From: Euptelea pleiosperma
Lineage: Eukaryota; Streptophyta; Magnoliopsida; Ranunculales; Eupteleaceae
Assembly (NCBI GenBank): GCA_035048495.1
Contig: CM068540.1
Location: 13,004,829 to 13,068,828, forward strand
Reading direction: 5' to 3'
DNA: 64,000 bases
The notes beneath the pieces are model-generated. The model made no database searches and was not told the DNA's origin. It saw only the letters and a program-made list of their open reading frames with translations. A program made the position numbers and the translations under genes. Within the stretch, counting starts at the first letter, position 1. Every line of letters begins with the position of its first letter. Below are positions 44,635-56,366 of this stretch, one piece after another.

Positions 44635-47230
44635 GGCAACCCGTGAAGGATGCAGCAGGAGAGAATGGTCTGCAAGGGTGATGAAGACGGTGGTCGTTGT
44701 TAGAGCAGGAGCTGGCGGTAAAGGCTTGGACAGGTGAGGGCGTCCTTCCCTCCTTTTTTCTCTTCTCTTCTTCTTTCTCTTTCTTTCTTTCTCTTTTTTT
44801 TTTTTTTTGCTTTGAAGTTGCAGGCACGTCTACAATCAAGAAGAAGAGGAGGGGGTGAATGTGCAGGCTGCACTTGGTGGCTCCGGTGATGGGGGTGTTC
44901 GAGGATCCAGCCCCAAGGGAGTTGCATGCAGATGAGGAAGGGTAGGGTCTGCAAGAGAGTGATGTCCGTGTGGAGCACGCAAGGAAGATGATGGTTGTTG
45001 GTGGTGATTACAAGTTGCCGGTCGGAGTTGCAGGTTGGTGTGTGAAGAAGATATCCAGGCCACTCCTTGTGGTGGTGTTGTTTAGAGAGGCCACGCACCA
45101 AGACGTTGAGGTAGCAGGTTGGTGGTGCAGGGGTTAATGGCCTGCAATGGTTGCAGGTTGTGAACCAGTAGGTTGAGGAGCGGTGTTACTGTAGGAGGAG
45201 GCCGGCCACGTAAAGGGAAGTAGGAGGTAACAGAAGGACACAGACCTGCTGGAGTTGCAGGTCCGTTTAGCAATGGAGGGAGATGCTTATGAGAGATTTT
45301 TCTTGAGAAAATGGAGAGGTACCTGAGATTGAGAGGTGGGAATGGCTGGAGGAGAAGAAGCTCGGGAATATGGTGCACCTACACCAGTCCACACCGTTCC
45401 TCCTCTCTCTTCTTCTTCTTCTTCTTTCTTTTTTTTTTTTTTTTTTTTCTCTAAGGTGAGTGAAGGCTGGGTGAGAGAGAGAGAGAATGAAGGAGAGGGG
45501 GGGCGGTAATGAGAGAGGGAAAAGGGAGAGAGGCGCTGGAGAGAGAGAGAGAAGGAGACCCCTTTTTTTTTCTTTTTATAAGGATCCTTTTAGGGTTTTT
45601 CTATCATCCTTGCTCTTGTGGGCTCCAAAGATGGGCCCATTTGCTGTTTGTGCGCTCTTTTACTCTCCAAGCAGTGGGGAGTAGGTTGGAATTGGTTCCT
45701 TTATGTGGACCCCACATCTCATCACTAGTTTAAACTTCATTCTTCCCCTTTCTTCTTGTGGGCCAGCAACTTGGTCTCAAACGGTCTAGCACCTTTCACT
45801 TCAGCCCTATATTATTATCCTTGCCAAAATGCTTTGTGGGCCCCAACCATTGTTTAATCTAACTACTTGGCTCAATTGGCCCACCAATTGTAGTTTACTA
45901 GTCCATCAACATGGCCCTCATCTATGATCCCCCACCTTGGCCCAAACGCATGGCATCCACTAATTGGCCCATTTTACAAAACAACACCCAATGCATTCAA
46001 CAAACTTGGCCTTATGTTGTTTCACATTCGGGTCCACACCCTCATCTATGAATCTTTTTCAACTATTCTTGCACATGTATGGCAGCCCATGCTCATCAAT
46101 CTAACACAATATGCTTCATCTCTTGGTGACCCATGCTCTCTTTAAGAATATCCAGCCCCTTGGTTCAAGTCCACCTTCATTAAGGATCAATGTCTACCCT
46201 TGTGGCTTGCCCACTTGGCCTACTGGCCCATCAATGTGGTCCAATGTGATGGCCCGTGTCTTGGTCCATGCAGCTCATGGTGCCGCCTCACATGTCATCA
46301 ATTCATGTTGGCCGAAAAATATCTTCTTTTCAGTTATTCTTGGTCACACACATATTTTGTCCACCACTCTTTGTACACATTAACATATGTCCTTCTTCTT
46401 TGGAATGGAACGCACTTGCTTCATCTTTGCCACACATGCGGTGGTCCATCGCACATACAACCACCATCTTGGCAATATTTTGATTAATTCGACCATATTT
46501 TTGACGATTCATCAAAAATCATTGGTCTGTGCAACTTGCTATGTCATGCCCCTTAGTCAGACTCGTCAGATGATTGGAATCATCTGATCTATCTCATCAT
46601 GTTCACGGGCTAACTGACCATGTATTTTTAAATCATGACCCATCATCTTGAATCAATCTCCTTGATCATATTTTTTTGAACCATGTCTACTTCTTCATGA
46701 TCTAGCTATCTATTGACTTGGTCAACCTTTGACCCGTGGTCTCCTTGACTCGGTCAATGATTCTCAGATCTTTGGAAATCTCCTGATTGGATCCCTAGAA
46801 CCAACTTGATTGTCTGCATGTTTGACCCCTTGTGGTCATCTTTATTAACGGATCAATCATAGGTTTCTTGGTTCGACTTTGTGATTCTTTGGCCCAGTCT
46901 ATACTTGGCTCATATCTTCTTGTCATAGACTACTAGCTCTCTATGCTTTAATCGAAGGCTCTGGCAGTTAGTTGTGGGCCCACAATCCCTAAAATTCTTC
47001 AATCGGGTTTCCTGTGACAAAAGAAGCGCGTAATCAGGACGATTTTATATCTAGACTTTCAAAAATGTGTTTAATGCATGCATATATACCATTTCGTCCA
47101 GAAAAGTGTGTTCTACGCAATAGAAGAGACTCTTATATAGAAAAGTGGATAAATAGAGTAGTTTTACGTTAGAGAGTGTGATAACGCTAAAAAGATAATT
47201 ACTTAAAGAAGCACTTTTGAGCGAATATCA

Positions 47231-47773
47231 AATAAGCATGCAATTAAGAATATTATGAGAAACAAGTGCAATATATACATCCAAATCAAAATACATACTG
47301 GTTTATACCCTGTAACAAAATATAACACAAGTAGAGTATAACTATACAAACTCTGAGTTTATTGGTGTACAATAATAACAATAAACACACCCGATAACTC
47401 TAAAGATAACTCTCTCCAGGAGTCTATGTAGATGGTCCAGCACCATCATGCTGATCAGGCCCAGGAGCTGGTGGATGCTGTCCAAAGCCCATCATGGTGA
47501 ACTGGTACTCCATGTAGCGCTGCATCATCTCCTGACCCTCCTCTAGACGGCGAAAGCTCTGTGCCGTCCGCTCCTCATGCGCCGTGAGACGCTGATCAAA
47601 TCTCACCATCTGATGATGAAGAGACTCAAAGGAGTAAGGAGCAAGCATCTCAGGAGGCTAGTCAAAAGATGGTTGTGTCTCTGTAGGAGGCATATCAGTA
47701 TCTGGCTGCTGATCCCCTAGCTCGATATCATCCCCCAAGTCCTCATTGAAGATATCATCGAAGTGTAGGGGTA
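47231..47773 (-). pseudogene. Sirevirus env-like ORF, C-terminal part
   Basis: On the minus strand a frame enters at 47773, has one TAG at 47658-47660, and continues 47648-47424 with a coiled-coil-like segment (FDQRLTAHEERTAQSFRRLE) ending in a Pro-rich tail. Its position upstream of the polypurine tracts and LTR fits the post-pol env-like ORF of Sireviruses. The identity rests on position and composition. It is cut by the Athila LTR at 47774. Confidence 0.5.
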
Positions 47774-49663
47774 TGAAAGTAGGTTTTTCCGCGTCGTTGG
47801 TTACGGAAACCCTAGAATCAACAAGATTTGTAATTTATCCGAGATTTCCTGCAAAATTCAGAGATTCTAGCATAGGGAATCGTGTCGGATGTCGATTCGC
47901 ACTCGGGATTAGGGAACGTGCAGTAAAGAACATAAAATGACTTTTTTTTTTTTTTTTAAGATTGTTAATTATTTCCACTAATTTAAAGGAACCATAAGTC
48001 AAGCAAACTTAAAATGAATACATAAAATTCTAACTTTCATTATTCATGATGAGACAATTCATACATTAAGCAAATTCAAATTAAAACTAAAAATAAACTA
48101 AAAAGCAAACAAGAGAAAGATAGAGAGAGAAACTAGAGTGATAAAGAACTAAAGAAATCTAGAGAGAGGAAATTATTGAGAGAGAAATCTAGAGGGAGAG
48201 AGTGATCGCTCACAAAGTGGACGGCGGCAAATGGTGGAGGAGCAACCAGGAACGTGGAGAGTAGCAAGGATTCAATGAGGGAGGAGGTGAGGCACTGCGT
48301 GTAAGTGTGCTAGGTGATCCAGCAGTGGAGGAGATGGAGGAACCGTCTCCCCTCCTCTTCTTCTCTCGTTTCCTCTTCTCTTCTTGTTTCTTTTCTTTTC
48401 TTTTGCTGTCGTTTTTCTAGTACTGTTTTGATGAAGATCAAGGAGGAGAAAATGGTTTCAAGTGGGGGAGTGAATGGAAGGAGATCGTGGACGGCTAGGA
48501 GAGGGATGGTGAGAAGGAGAAGATTTTTTTTTTTTTGGGAGGTGGAGAGTATGGAATTCGGGTCAAAACGTGGAGGAGGATGAGGAATTAGAATAAGGGG
48601 TTTTTATGTAGGGACCGTGGGTTTCTATTCTTGAAACCCATGGTTTCTAAAAATTTTAAAATGTTTCCCCCTCCTTTGGTAAGAACCGTGGGTTCCTATA
48701 TTAGAAACCCACGGTTTCTAAAAGTTCAAAAACTTCTCCTTCTCCTTTTGGAAAAATCAAAGATTCCCCCCCTTTTTAAAATCTTTCCAAAAAAAAAATT
48801 ACTCTCCTTTCCTTTTTAGAAACTGTTTCTTATTTATGCCAGGCATATGTGTCCCACCGAGTGGCTGGGCCGTGGGTAATGGGTTCGCCCTTCGGCCCAT
48901 GTGATAAAATGGTGATGGCCACGAGATTCTAAGATAATGTGATGGATGATCAGGTGAATTTTCAATGATCGGATGGTAGAAGTGGGTGGCGATGATCAGG
49001 TGGATCATCGGATGGTGGAGATGGGCCAAGGTAGGCTGTAGAATTGAGTGATCGAGGAATGAGAAAAGATCGGATGATTTGGATTGTGAGTAGAGAGAGA
49101 ATGAAGATCTAGAGAGAGGAGAGAGAAAATATTACAAAATAAAAAGAAAATGCTCGAAGAGGGTCTTGAACTCTGGTATTTGACTTGGTCTTCTGCATGC
49201 TTCACCAACTGAGTAAGCACTCGCCTTGTGTTGGTATATAAGCTTTAATCTCCTTAGTCTCTTCTTTGAGGGCTTGTCTATCCTTCTCTCTTGGTCGTCC
49301 CTCGATTCTTTTGACTCGCTGGCTCTTCCCGTCTTTGGCCTATATCTTCTCATCTTCAGCTTGTTGGCTCTTGAGCTTTGATCCTAGGTTCTGAAAGTTG
49401 ATTGTGGGCCCGCGTTCCATCAAAATTGCCCGATTATTGCTCCTACGATAGAAAAAATTGCGTAATGAGAATGACTTCGCATGTGGATCAAATAAATGCG
49501 TATGAATACATGCGAATATACCATTTTAACTAGAAAAGTGTGTTCTACGGAATGAGAGAAGCTCTGACGTAGAAATGTTGATAAAAAATGCAGTTTTACG
49601 TAGAAGAGTGTGATGATGCTAGAAGGATAATTACTTAAAATAAGCACTTTTGAGCGAATATCA
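47774..49663 (-). repeat. 3-prime LTR of a minus-strand Athila element (left arm of fusion)
   Basis: 1890 bp. The outer end at 47774 (TGAAAGTAGG) meets Sirevirus sequence with flank 'gggta'. The inner end at 49663 joins a reverse-complement polypurine tract. It contains the tRNA-like module (about 49150-49225), a TATA-like CATAAAAACC near 48600 and a GTGAGC donor candidate near 48211. The flank does not match that of the LTR at 58262-61201. Confidence 0.85.
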
Positions 49664-49897
49664 CAACCCCCAACCAGCATATTGCCAATCCTTGGCAATT
49701 AGTGCGAAATGCATGAGCTCAGAAGGGTCTAGTACATGCTAAAAACTTGTTCTCATTACTCAGAAAAACTCCGTTTTGTCAGTTCATTTCAAGGGTGAAA
49801 GTGATCATTCAGGAGTTAGAACTTAGTCAGTAAAATGTAGCACATCTACTCGTGGACATTTGAACCAAAGATTACTCAGACTCAGCGTGTGTGTGTA
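49664..49897 (-). other. 3-prime UTR end of the minus-strand element, cut at a GT microsatellite
   Basis: An inverted copy of 58030-58261 with roughly 95% identity by eye. It stops at (GT)n at about 49888-49896, where plus-strand pol sequence begins. The same GT tract is present in element I (1147-1160) in normal context. Confidence 0.85.
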
Positions 49898-50309
49898 CCC
49901 AAAGCTGTCTTCTTGGCGAAAAAAGCTACTGCGTTCATTCAACGCAACAGTGTGATCAAACACAAGGATCCAGGTAGCCCTACTGTCCAATGCGAAATTG
50001 GAGACAATTTTAGCTGTACTGCATTGCTAGATTTAGGGGCTAGCATCAACCTCATACCGTTCTCGGTATATCAGCAGTTAAGACTGAAAGATATGAAGAC
50101 TACCAATGTAACCCTGAAATTGGCTGATTAGTCCATCAAGATTCCAAGAGAATCATTGAAGATGTCCTAGAAAAAGTCGCTGACTTTTATTATCTAGTGA
50201 CTTTATCATTCTCGACACTGAGCCGTGTCAGGATAACCGCATTCCGGTTATCTTAGGCCGTCCATTCCTTGCCACTGCGAATGCACACATCGGGTGCCAA
50301 GATGGAAAC
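49898..50309 (+). pseudogene. Athila protease (5-prime end of truncated pol)
   Basis: Starts within the segment ahead of the aspartic protease active site, which is retained (ALLDLGASINLIP). A TAG at 50129-50131 and two apparent one-base deletions (near 50151 and 50200) break the frame. The downstream flap region, ILGRPFLATANAHIG, is then in the frame of the RT ORF. No gag or 5-prime LTR precedes it. Confidence 0.8.
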
Positions 50310-52016
50310 ATGTCCATTGCTTTCGAAAATCTCAAAGCTGTGGTCAATATCTTTCGTTTAATACAACAAGATGCTGATCGCGAAGTGACCGATAAAATGT
50401 GTGTCGTTGAAAGTCTAATCCTGGACTCCAACGAAGATATTCTTAAGCAGTGTCTAGAATACTTTGGAGCTGACTTTGCCATAGAGTCAGCCATTTCTGA
50501 CCTCAATGATCTTTTGGAGACTGCTCCACTGATAGAGATCCCCGCTCCACTCATCGAGTTAGAGCCTCTGATAGCCATGGCCAGAGCACCTATCCTTCCT
50601 TTACCTGCTGAAGTCAAACCTCTTCAATCCGTGTCTAATGTGACACCTACTTCAATTCCCTCTGCTCCGACATTGGAGCTCAAGCCACTTCCAACAGATC
50701 TTTCCTATGCATATCTTGGTCCTAAGGAAACCTACCCTGTCATTATTGCTTCCGCTTTGTCTAAGAGTGAACGTAAGAAACTTCTCGAGCCGCTCGAGGA
50801 GCACAAATCTGCGATAGGGTGGATCATAGACGATATTCGAGGCATAGACCCCTCGGTGTGCCAACATCACATCTATCTCGAGGATGAATCCAAAACCTCT
50901 CGTGAACACCAGAGGAGGTTGAACCCCGTCTTGAAGGAAGTAGTCCGAGACGAGGTCCTCAAACTGTTAGATGCGGGTATCATCTACCCCATCTCCGACA
51001 GCAAATGGGTGAGTCCTATTCATGTCATCCCTAAAAAGACAGGATTCACAGTGGTGGAAAATGCGAACAAGGAACTGGTCACCCAACGCCTGAAGAAAGG
51101 GTGGAGAGTCTGCATCGATTACCGACGACTCAACACCAACACTAGGAAGGACCATTTTCCTTTACCCTTCATAGACCAGATGTTGGAGAGACTAGCAGGT
51201 TACTCCTATTACTGCTTCCTTGATGGTTACTCTAGGTATAATCAAATACCCATCGCCCCTGAGGATCACGAGAAGACAACTTTCACCTGTCCCTTTGGCA
51301 CGTTTGCCTACAAGCGCATGCCCTTTGGCCTTTGCAATGCACCCGCGACCTTTCAAAGGTGTATGATGAGCATATTCTCTGACATGGTGGAAAAATTCCT
51401 TGAAGTCTTTATGGATGACTTCTCAGTCTTTGGGTCATCCTTTGATGACTATCTGAACCATCTAGGGCTTGTACTTCAACGTTGTCAAGACAAGCGACTT
51501 GTCCTCAATTGGGAAAAATGCCACTTCATGGTGAAGAAGGGCATTGTTCTGGGACATGTCATTTCTTATCAGGGCATTGAGGTCGACAAAGCAAAAATCG
51601 ATATCATCTCGACCTTGCCCATTCCTAAGTCCGTACGTGACATCCGGTCCTTTTTACGACACGAAGGATTCTATAGGCGATTCATCAAGGACTTCTCTCA
51701 AATCGCTCAACCTCTGTCCCATCTTCTGGCTAAAGATAGTCCTTTCGACTTTAATGCTGACTGTGTCAAGGCATTTGAGCGTCTCCAATCTGAGCTCACT
51801 ACTGCGCCCATTATCCATCCCCCGGACTGGACTCTACCTTTCAAGATAATGTACGATGCTTCTGACTACGCATTAGGAGCCGTTCTAGGGCAGAGAGTTG
51901 ACAAAAGGTCACACGTGATCTACTACGTGAGCAAAACTCTTAACTCTGCCCAAATGAATTACTCCACCACTGAGAAAGAACTCCTGGCGGTAGTCTTCGT
52001 CCTTGATAAATTCTGT
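50310..52016 (+). CDS. Athila reverse transcriptase and start of RNase H (open)
   Basis: A 569-codon open segment. The linker (residues 30-110) is homologous to the ORF of element I. RT follows: YRRLNTNTRKDHFPLP, then LDGYSRYNQI, MPFGLCNAPATFQ and the catalytic FMDD at residues 367-370. RNase H begins with DASDYALGAVL (first catalytic Asp) and TEKELLAVV (Glu). The sequence pattern is Athila lineage of Ty3/gypsy. ATG 50310 lies inside protease and is only the start of the open stretch. RT itself looks undamaged, although the element around it is broken. Confidence 0.9.
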
Positions 52017-52019
52017 TAG

Positions 52020-52724
52020 TACCTCTTAGCCACTAAGGTGGTCGTGTACACTGATCATGCAGCCCTTCGTTATCTCATGTCGAAAAAGGAAACCAAGCCT
52101 CGATTAATTCGATGGATTCTCTTATTGCAGGAATTCGACCTCGAGATTAAGGATAAGAAAGGAACTGAGAATGTAGTAGCTAATCACTTATCTAGACTGA
52201 CTTTAGAGTCATCCTTCGACACCCAGCCCATCCCAGAGACCTTTCCAGACGAACAACTGTTCGCTATCTCCGTTCATCCATGGTATGCTGACATTGTCAA
52301 CTACCTTGTCACCGAAGAAATGCCTTCACACTGGTCAAAACAGGACAAAAGCCAATTCCTAGCAAGAGTTAAGTACTACTCTTGGGATGACCCTTATTTG
52401 TATAAATATTGTCCTGACCAGATCATTCATCTCTGTGTCCCTGAGTCGGACCAACTCAATATCTTGTCCTCGTGTCATGACCAACCTTGTGGTGGTCATT
52501 TCAGCACTAAGAAGACTGTAGAAAAAGTGCTGCAATACGGATTCTACTGGCCCACACTATTTAAAGATGCCCATATCTACAGCAAAACCTGTCTTAATTG
52601 CCAGCATCTAGGCCGCATCTCCCAGAGGAACATGATGCCCCTTAATCCCATCCAGGTCGATGAAATCTTTGACATTTGGGGCATCGACTTCATGGGCCCC
52701 TTTCCCGTTTCCTATGGTTTTGAG
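52020..52724 (+). pseudogene. RNase H remainder and integrase N-terminus
   Basis: Same frame as RT, after TAG at 52017-52019. [10 protein letters not shown] supplies an RNase H Asp. HLSRL closes the domain. The integrase zinc-binding region follows (HDQPCGGH and CLNC), then [10 protein letters not shown] with the first catalytic Asp. A TAG at 52725-52727 ends it. Confidence 0.85.
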
Positions 52725-52727
52725 TAG

Positions 52728-52998
52728 ATTCTCCTTGCGGTAGACTATGTATCCAAATGGATAGAAGCCATTCCCACCAAGACCAATGACCACAAAGTAG
52801 TGGTCAAATTCCTAAAGGAGTTCATCTTCGCCTGCTTCGGTGCCCCTAAGGCCATCATTAGTGATGGGGGCACCCATTTCTGCAATAGGATATTCGAGAA
52901 ATTAATGAAAAAATATGGGGTAACCCACAAGGTTGCCCTAGCTTATCATCCGCAGACTAGTGGTCAAGTAGAGGTTTCCAATCGTCAGATCAAGCAGA
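52728..52998 (+). pseudogene. Integrase catalytic core, interrupted by an LTR
   Basis: In-frame continuation: [13 protein letters not shown], the second catalytic Asp in [10 protein letters not shown] and the Glu in SGQVEVSNR. The coding sequence stops at 52998, where the LTR begins, and resumes at 55787. Confidence 0.85.
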
Positions 52999-53969
52999 TG
53001 ATATTCGCTTAAAAGTGTATATTTTTCACTGTTATCTTCTAAGTGTTTTCACACTCTCCTACGTTAAAATGCTCTATTTATCTACTTTTCTACGTAAGAG
53101 TCTCTTTTGTTGCGTAGAACACACTTTTCTAGACGAAATGGTATATTTGCATGCATTAAACACATTTTCGGAAGTCTAGACATTGAGTCGTTCTGATAAA
53201 ATCTCATTACGCGCTTCTTCTGTCGCAGGAAACCCCGATGGGACAATTCTCGAGACTTGCGAGCCCACATCGATCAGGAAAGCCATTATCAAAGCTTAAA
53301 GAGTCCACATGCTATGACTAGAAGATATGAGCCAAATATGGGCTGAATAAGAGGACCGAAAAGCCGGCCCAAAGAACGAAGAGAGTAGGAGAGCCAATGA
53401 CCAAGAGACGGACCAAAGCGTTTAAAGCCACATGAGTCAGCAAGGAATGATAGTCTACTCTACTAGAGAAGCGTGAGGATGGTCACAGTGAAGACCAGGG
53501 TTCCAGACCCTCTGCCAATACTTTTATCTCTATTTTTTGATATTTTCTCTCTCATCACTCCTTATTCTCTCTCTTTATCTCTCGATCCTCGAATCTACTG
53601 ACCTAACCTCAGAACTCCTGCCCATTGGCTCTGTCTCATCTCCCTTAGCTTTCTGACCGTTGGATCTTCAATCGGACCGTTGGATCTTCCACCGGACCGA
53701 TGGATCTCTTTAGATGCGTTGATCTACCAATCTGGGTCCCAATCAAGTCACCATCCATCCGATCGCCATCAGATTGTTTGTCACATCATCTTGTGAGATG
53801 ATGGACATCATCAATCCATGTGGGCCAGTAGCCGGGCCCATCATCATCGACCCGCTGTCCGACCATTTAGTGGACCCCGTGAATTTCAAAATAATTTCAA
53901 TTAAATTTTAAAAAATGGGGGGTCCACTAGATGGGGAAATTCCCCAAAGAAAAGTAGAGTTTTACTTAA

Positions 53970-54003
<34 letters not shown>

Positions 54004-55781
54004 TCTTATTTTTTATTTTTGAAAAATACCCTATTTCCATTAAAGGAAATAGGGAGCTTTAAAAGGAGAAGGAGAAGGGTTCGTTCGAACCCTAATCCCC
54101 CTCCAATCTTTTTCCTCCTCTCCTCCCTTTCGATTCTCCTTGTTAGCTTCTCTTCCTTTCCCCTTCTTCTTTGTTTTCTTCTTCGTCTTCTTCAATCAAT
54201 ACCGGAGTTGCAGGCAGCAACTCCGGCCATTCCTTCTCTCATTACCGTCCCGATTGGATCCAACGATCCACTTCCATCCACGTTTGAGATCTCTCTCCAA
54301 TCTCATTCCCCTCCACCGTCTTCTATTCCACTTGCTGGAAATCTTGCACAGCCTACAACTTGCAGCCATCAAATGCTCCTTGACCGTCTTCACCCTCTCC
54401 TTTCTTAAAGAGAAAAGAAAAGAAAAAAAAAAAAAAAAGCAAAACAGAAAAAGGAGAGAAAGAAGAAGAAAGAGGAGAAGAGGACTGGGAGGAAGCTTTG
54501 AGCTTCTCCTTTGACAGGCGCACCACCATTTTCTCGACACCGTCAACATTCTGCACACCACCTCCAGCCGTGTGTCCACGTTGCTGGCCTGCAACACGCC
54601 GGCGAGTTCTCCGTCTTGCAGCCGTGAACTACTCCATGGACCCTCACCTGCTCTTTCTTGTCGCCTCAACCTCTTTCTCCAACGGGTAGCAGCCAGACGT
54701 CATCCTACCTACAAACGGCTTGAGATCTGGATCCGCAACTCCTCTTTTCCGTCTAAGAAACACCCCGGAACTCCTCCCATTTGCCGGTGTGCACACTCAG
54801 TCACCGGTTTGCAGAGCAAACTATCTGATTGGTTCCCCCCACTGTTGCAGAAACTCGTGGCTATACCACTAAACCGTGATCATTCCCAAGACCTGCATCT
54901 GCCCTCCATAATATCACAGGCAGCCACCAGCCAAAACTCACCAAGGCAGCAACTCATGGTCTATAATATCTCCAACTCTTCAACACAGACAGCAACCATC
55001 ACTCAGTCGCTGGAAGCTTGCCTCCCCATCACGTCCACAACTTTCAACTCCGGGTAAATCACCTTCCTCGATCATTCCCATGAACCCCACGGACAGCTAC
55101 CCTTTCCATCTCCCTTGAAGTTTCCAACGGTGTTGCACTTCCCACCTTGTGCAAATTGCCCTGAATTTTCTCGCCACCACTTGGCCGAATACCAAGGTAA
55201 GAACAAAGGGGTGTTTCACCCTCTTTCTCTACTTTCTCTCTCTTCTTTATTTTCTCTCTCTATTTTCTAGTTTCTCTTTCTAAGTCATTTCTTTCTCTCC
55301 CTAAAATAGATCTTTATTTTTCTCTCTCTAGTTCATTTTAGACTCTACTTTCTCTCTCTTATTTCTCTCTAGTATAATTTAAAAGACTTCAATTAGTTTT
55401 GTTTTGAAAGGCACTGTATTTCCATTGATGATTAATGAAAGTTATTTCGTTATTGGATTCTCTCATTTCAGTTTAATAGATAATTGTCTAGCACTATTTT
55501 CATTTTCGTGGATGTGTTATTAATGCCTAGTAAAAATCCTTCAAAAGAATATTTTAAAATCCACCGTATTCACCACTCTCACCTCGTCACAATATTTAGC
55601 AAAAATCCCTCATTTCATGTTCTTTATTGCGCTAATCTGACTAATCCCGAGTGTGGATCGACATCCAACACGAATCCCTATACAAATTGCACATTTTGCA
55701 GGATTAAAATTTGGATCAAATTACAAATCTTGTTGAGATTAGGGTTTTCGTAACCAACGACGCGGAAAAACCCTACTTTCA
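52999..55781 (+). repeat. Solo LTR (Athila family) inserted in integrase
   Basis: 2783 bp from TGATATTCGC to CTACTTTCA, flanked by perfect 'gcaga' at 52994-52998 and 55782-55786. Sense-order features are the tRNA-like module (about 53447-53520), an AT microsatellite (53970-54000), TATA-like CTTTAAAAGG (54056-54066), the variable cassette with a GGAGTTGCAGG palindrome (54203-54228), donor CAAG|GTAAGA at 55196/55197, a CT-rich tract and the conserved end. No PBS follows. Confidence 0.92.
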
Positions 55782-55786
55782 GCAGA

Positions 55787-56366
55787 TCTTAGAGAAGACA
55801 GTCAATACCACACATAAAGACTGGTCTACTCATCTCACTGATGCGTTATGGGCATACAGAACCACTTACAAGACCCCACTCAATATGTCTCATATCGTCT
55901 CATCTTTGGAAAACCCTGTCATCTACCGGTAGAGATTGAACATTGTGCCCTATGGGCCATTAAGAAGCTCAACTTCGACTTAGACTCTGCAGGGGAGGAG
56001 CGGAAACTTCAAATGAATGAGTTAGAAGAACTCAGAAATGATGCCTATAACTTGTCCAAGAATTATAAAGCAAAAATGAAGTGGATACATGACAAGAGCA
56101 TCCTCAGGAAAGAGTTCCATCCAGGACAGAAGGTCCTTCTTTATAATTCCCATCTTCATCTCTTCCCTGGGAAACTGAAATCTAGGTAGACCGGTCCTTA
56201 TACGGTCAAAGAAGTCACACCCTTTGGGGCAATCACTATTGAGGATCCCAATGATCACTCCTCTTTTTAGGTCAATGGGCAGCATCTAAAACAGTTCCAT
56301 GAACTTGACGTATTGCTTATTCAGACTTTTGAGATCGATCTCATCGATCCTGTCTATGTCGACTGA
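55787..56366 (+). pseudogene. Integrase C-terminal part
   Basis: Continues the core ([13 protein letters not shown]), then loses one base near 55891 and continues in another frame ([30 protein letters not shown]). TAG stops at 56187 and near 56269 interrupt the GPY-type region (TGPYTVKEV). The natural end is TGA at 56364-56366. Confidence 0.85.

Larger units (their letters stand above)
41429..47230 (-). repeat. Solo LTR (Athila family) with perfect 5-bp duplication, itself interrupted
   Basis: Plus-strand ends are TGAAAGTAGGG at 41429 and GCGAATATCA at 47230. The target duplication 'aataa' is perfect (41424-41428 and 47231-47235). Removing the inserted LTR at 42212-44634 and its 'ggcaa' duplicate leaves about 3.37 kb, the longest LTR in the window. 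A TATA-like TTATAAAAAG lies at about 45571-45583, and donor-like GGTAAGT at about 42005-42012. Both sides are Sirevirus sequence. Confidence 0.88.

Noticed and set aside
54140..55057. Ser/Pro/Leu-rich overlapping frames near 54.1-55.1 kb
   Set aside because: They fall in the LTR cassette, overlap in several frames and on both strands, and have no conserved counterpart in sister LTRs.
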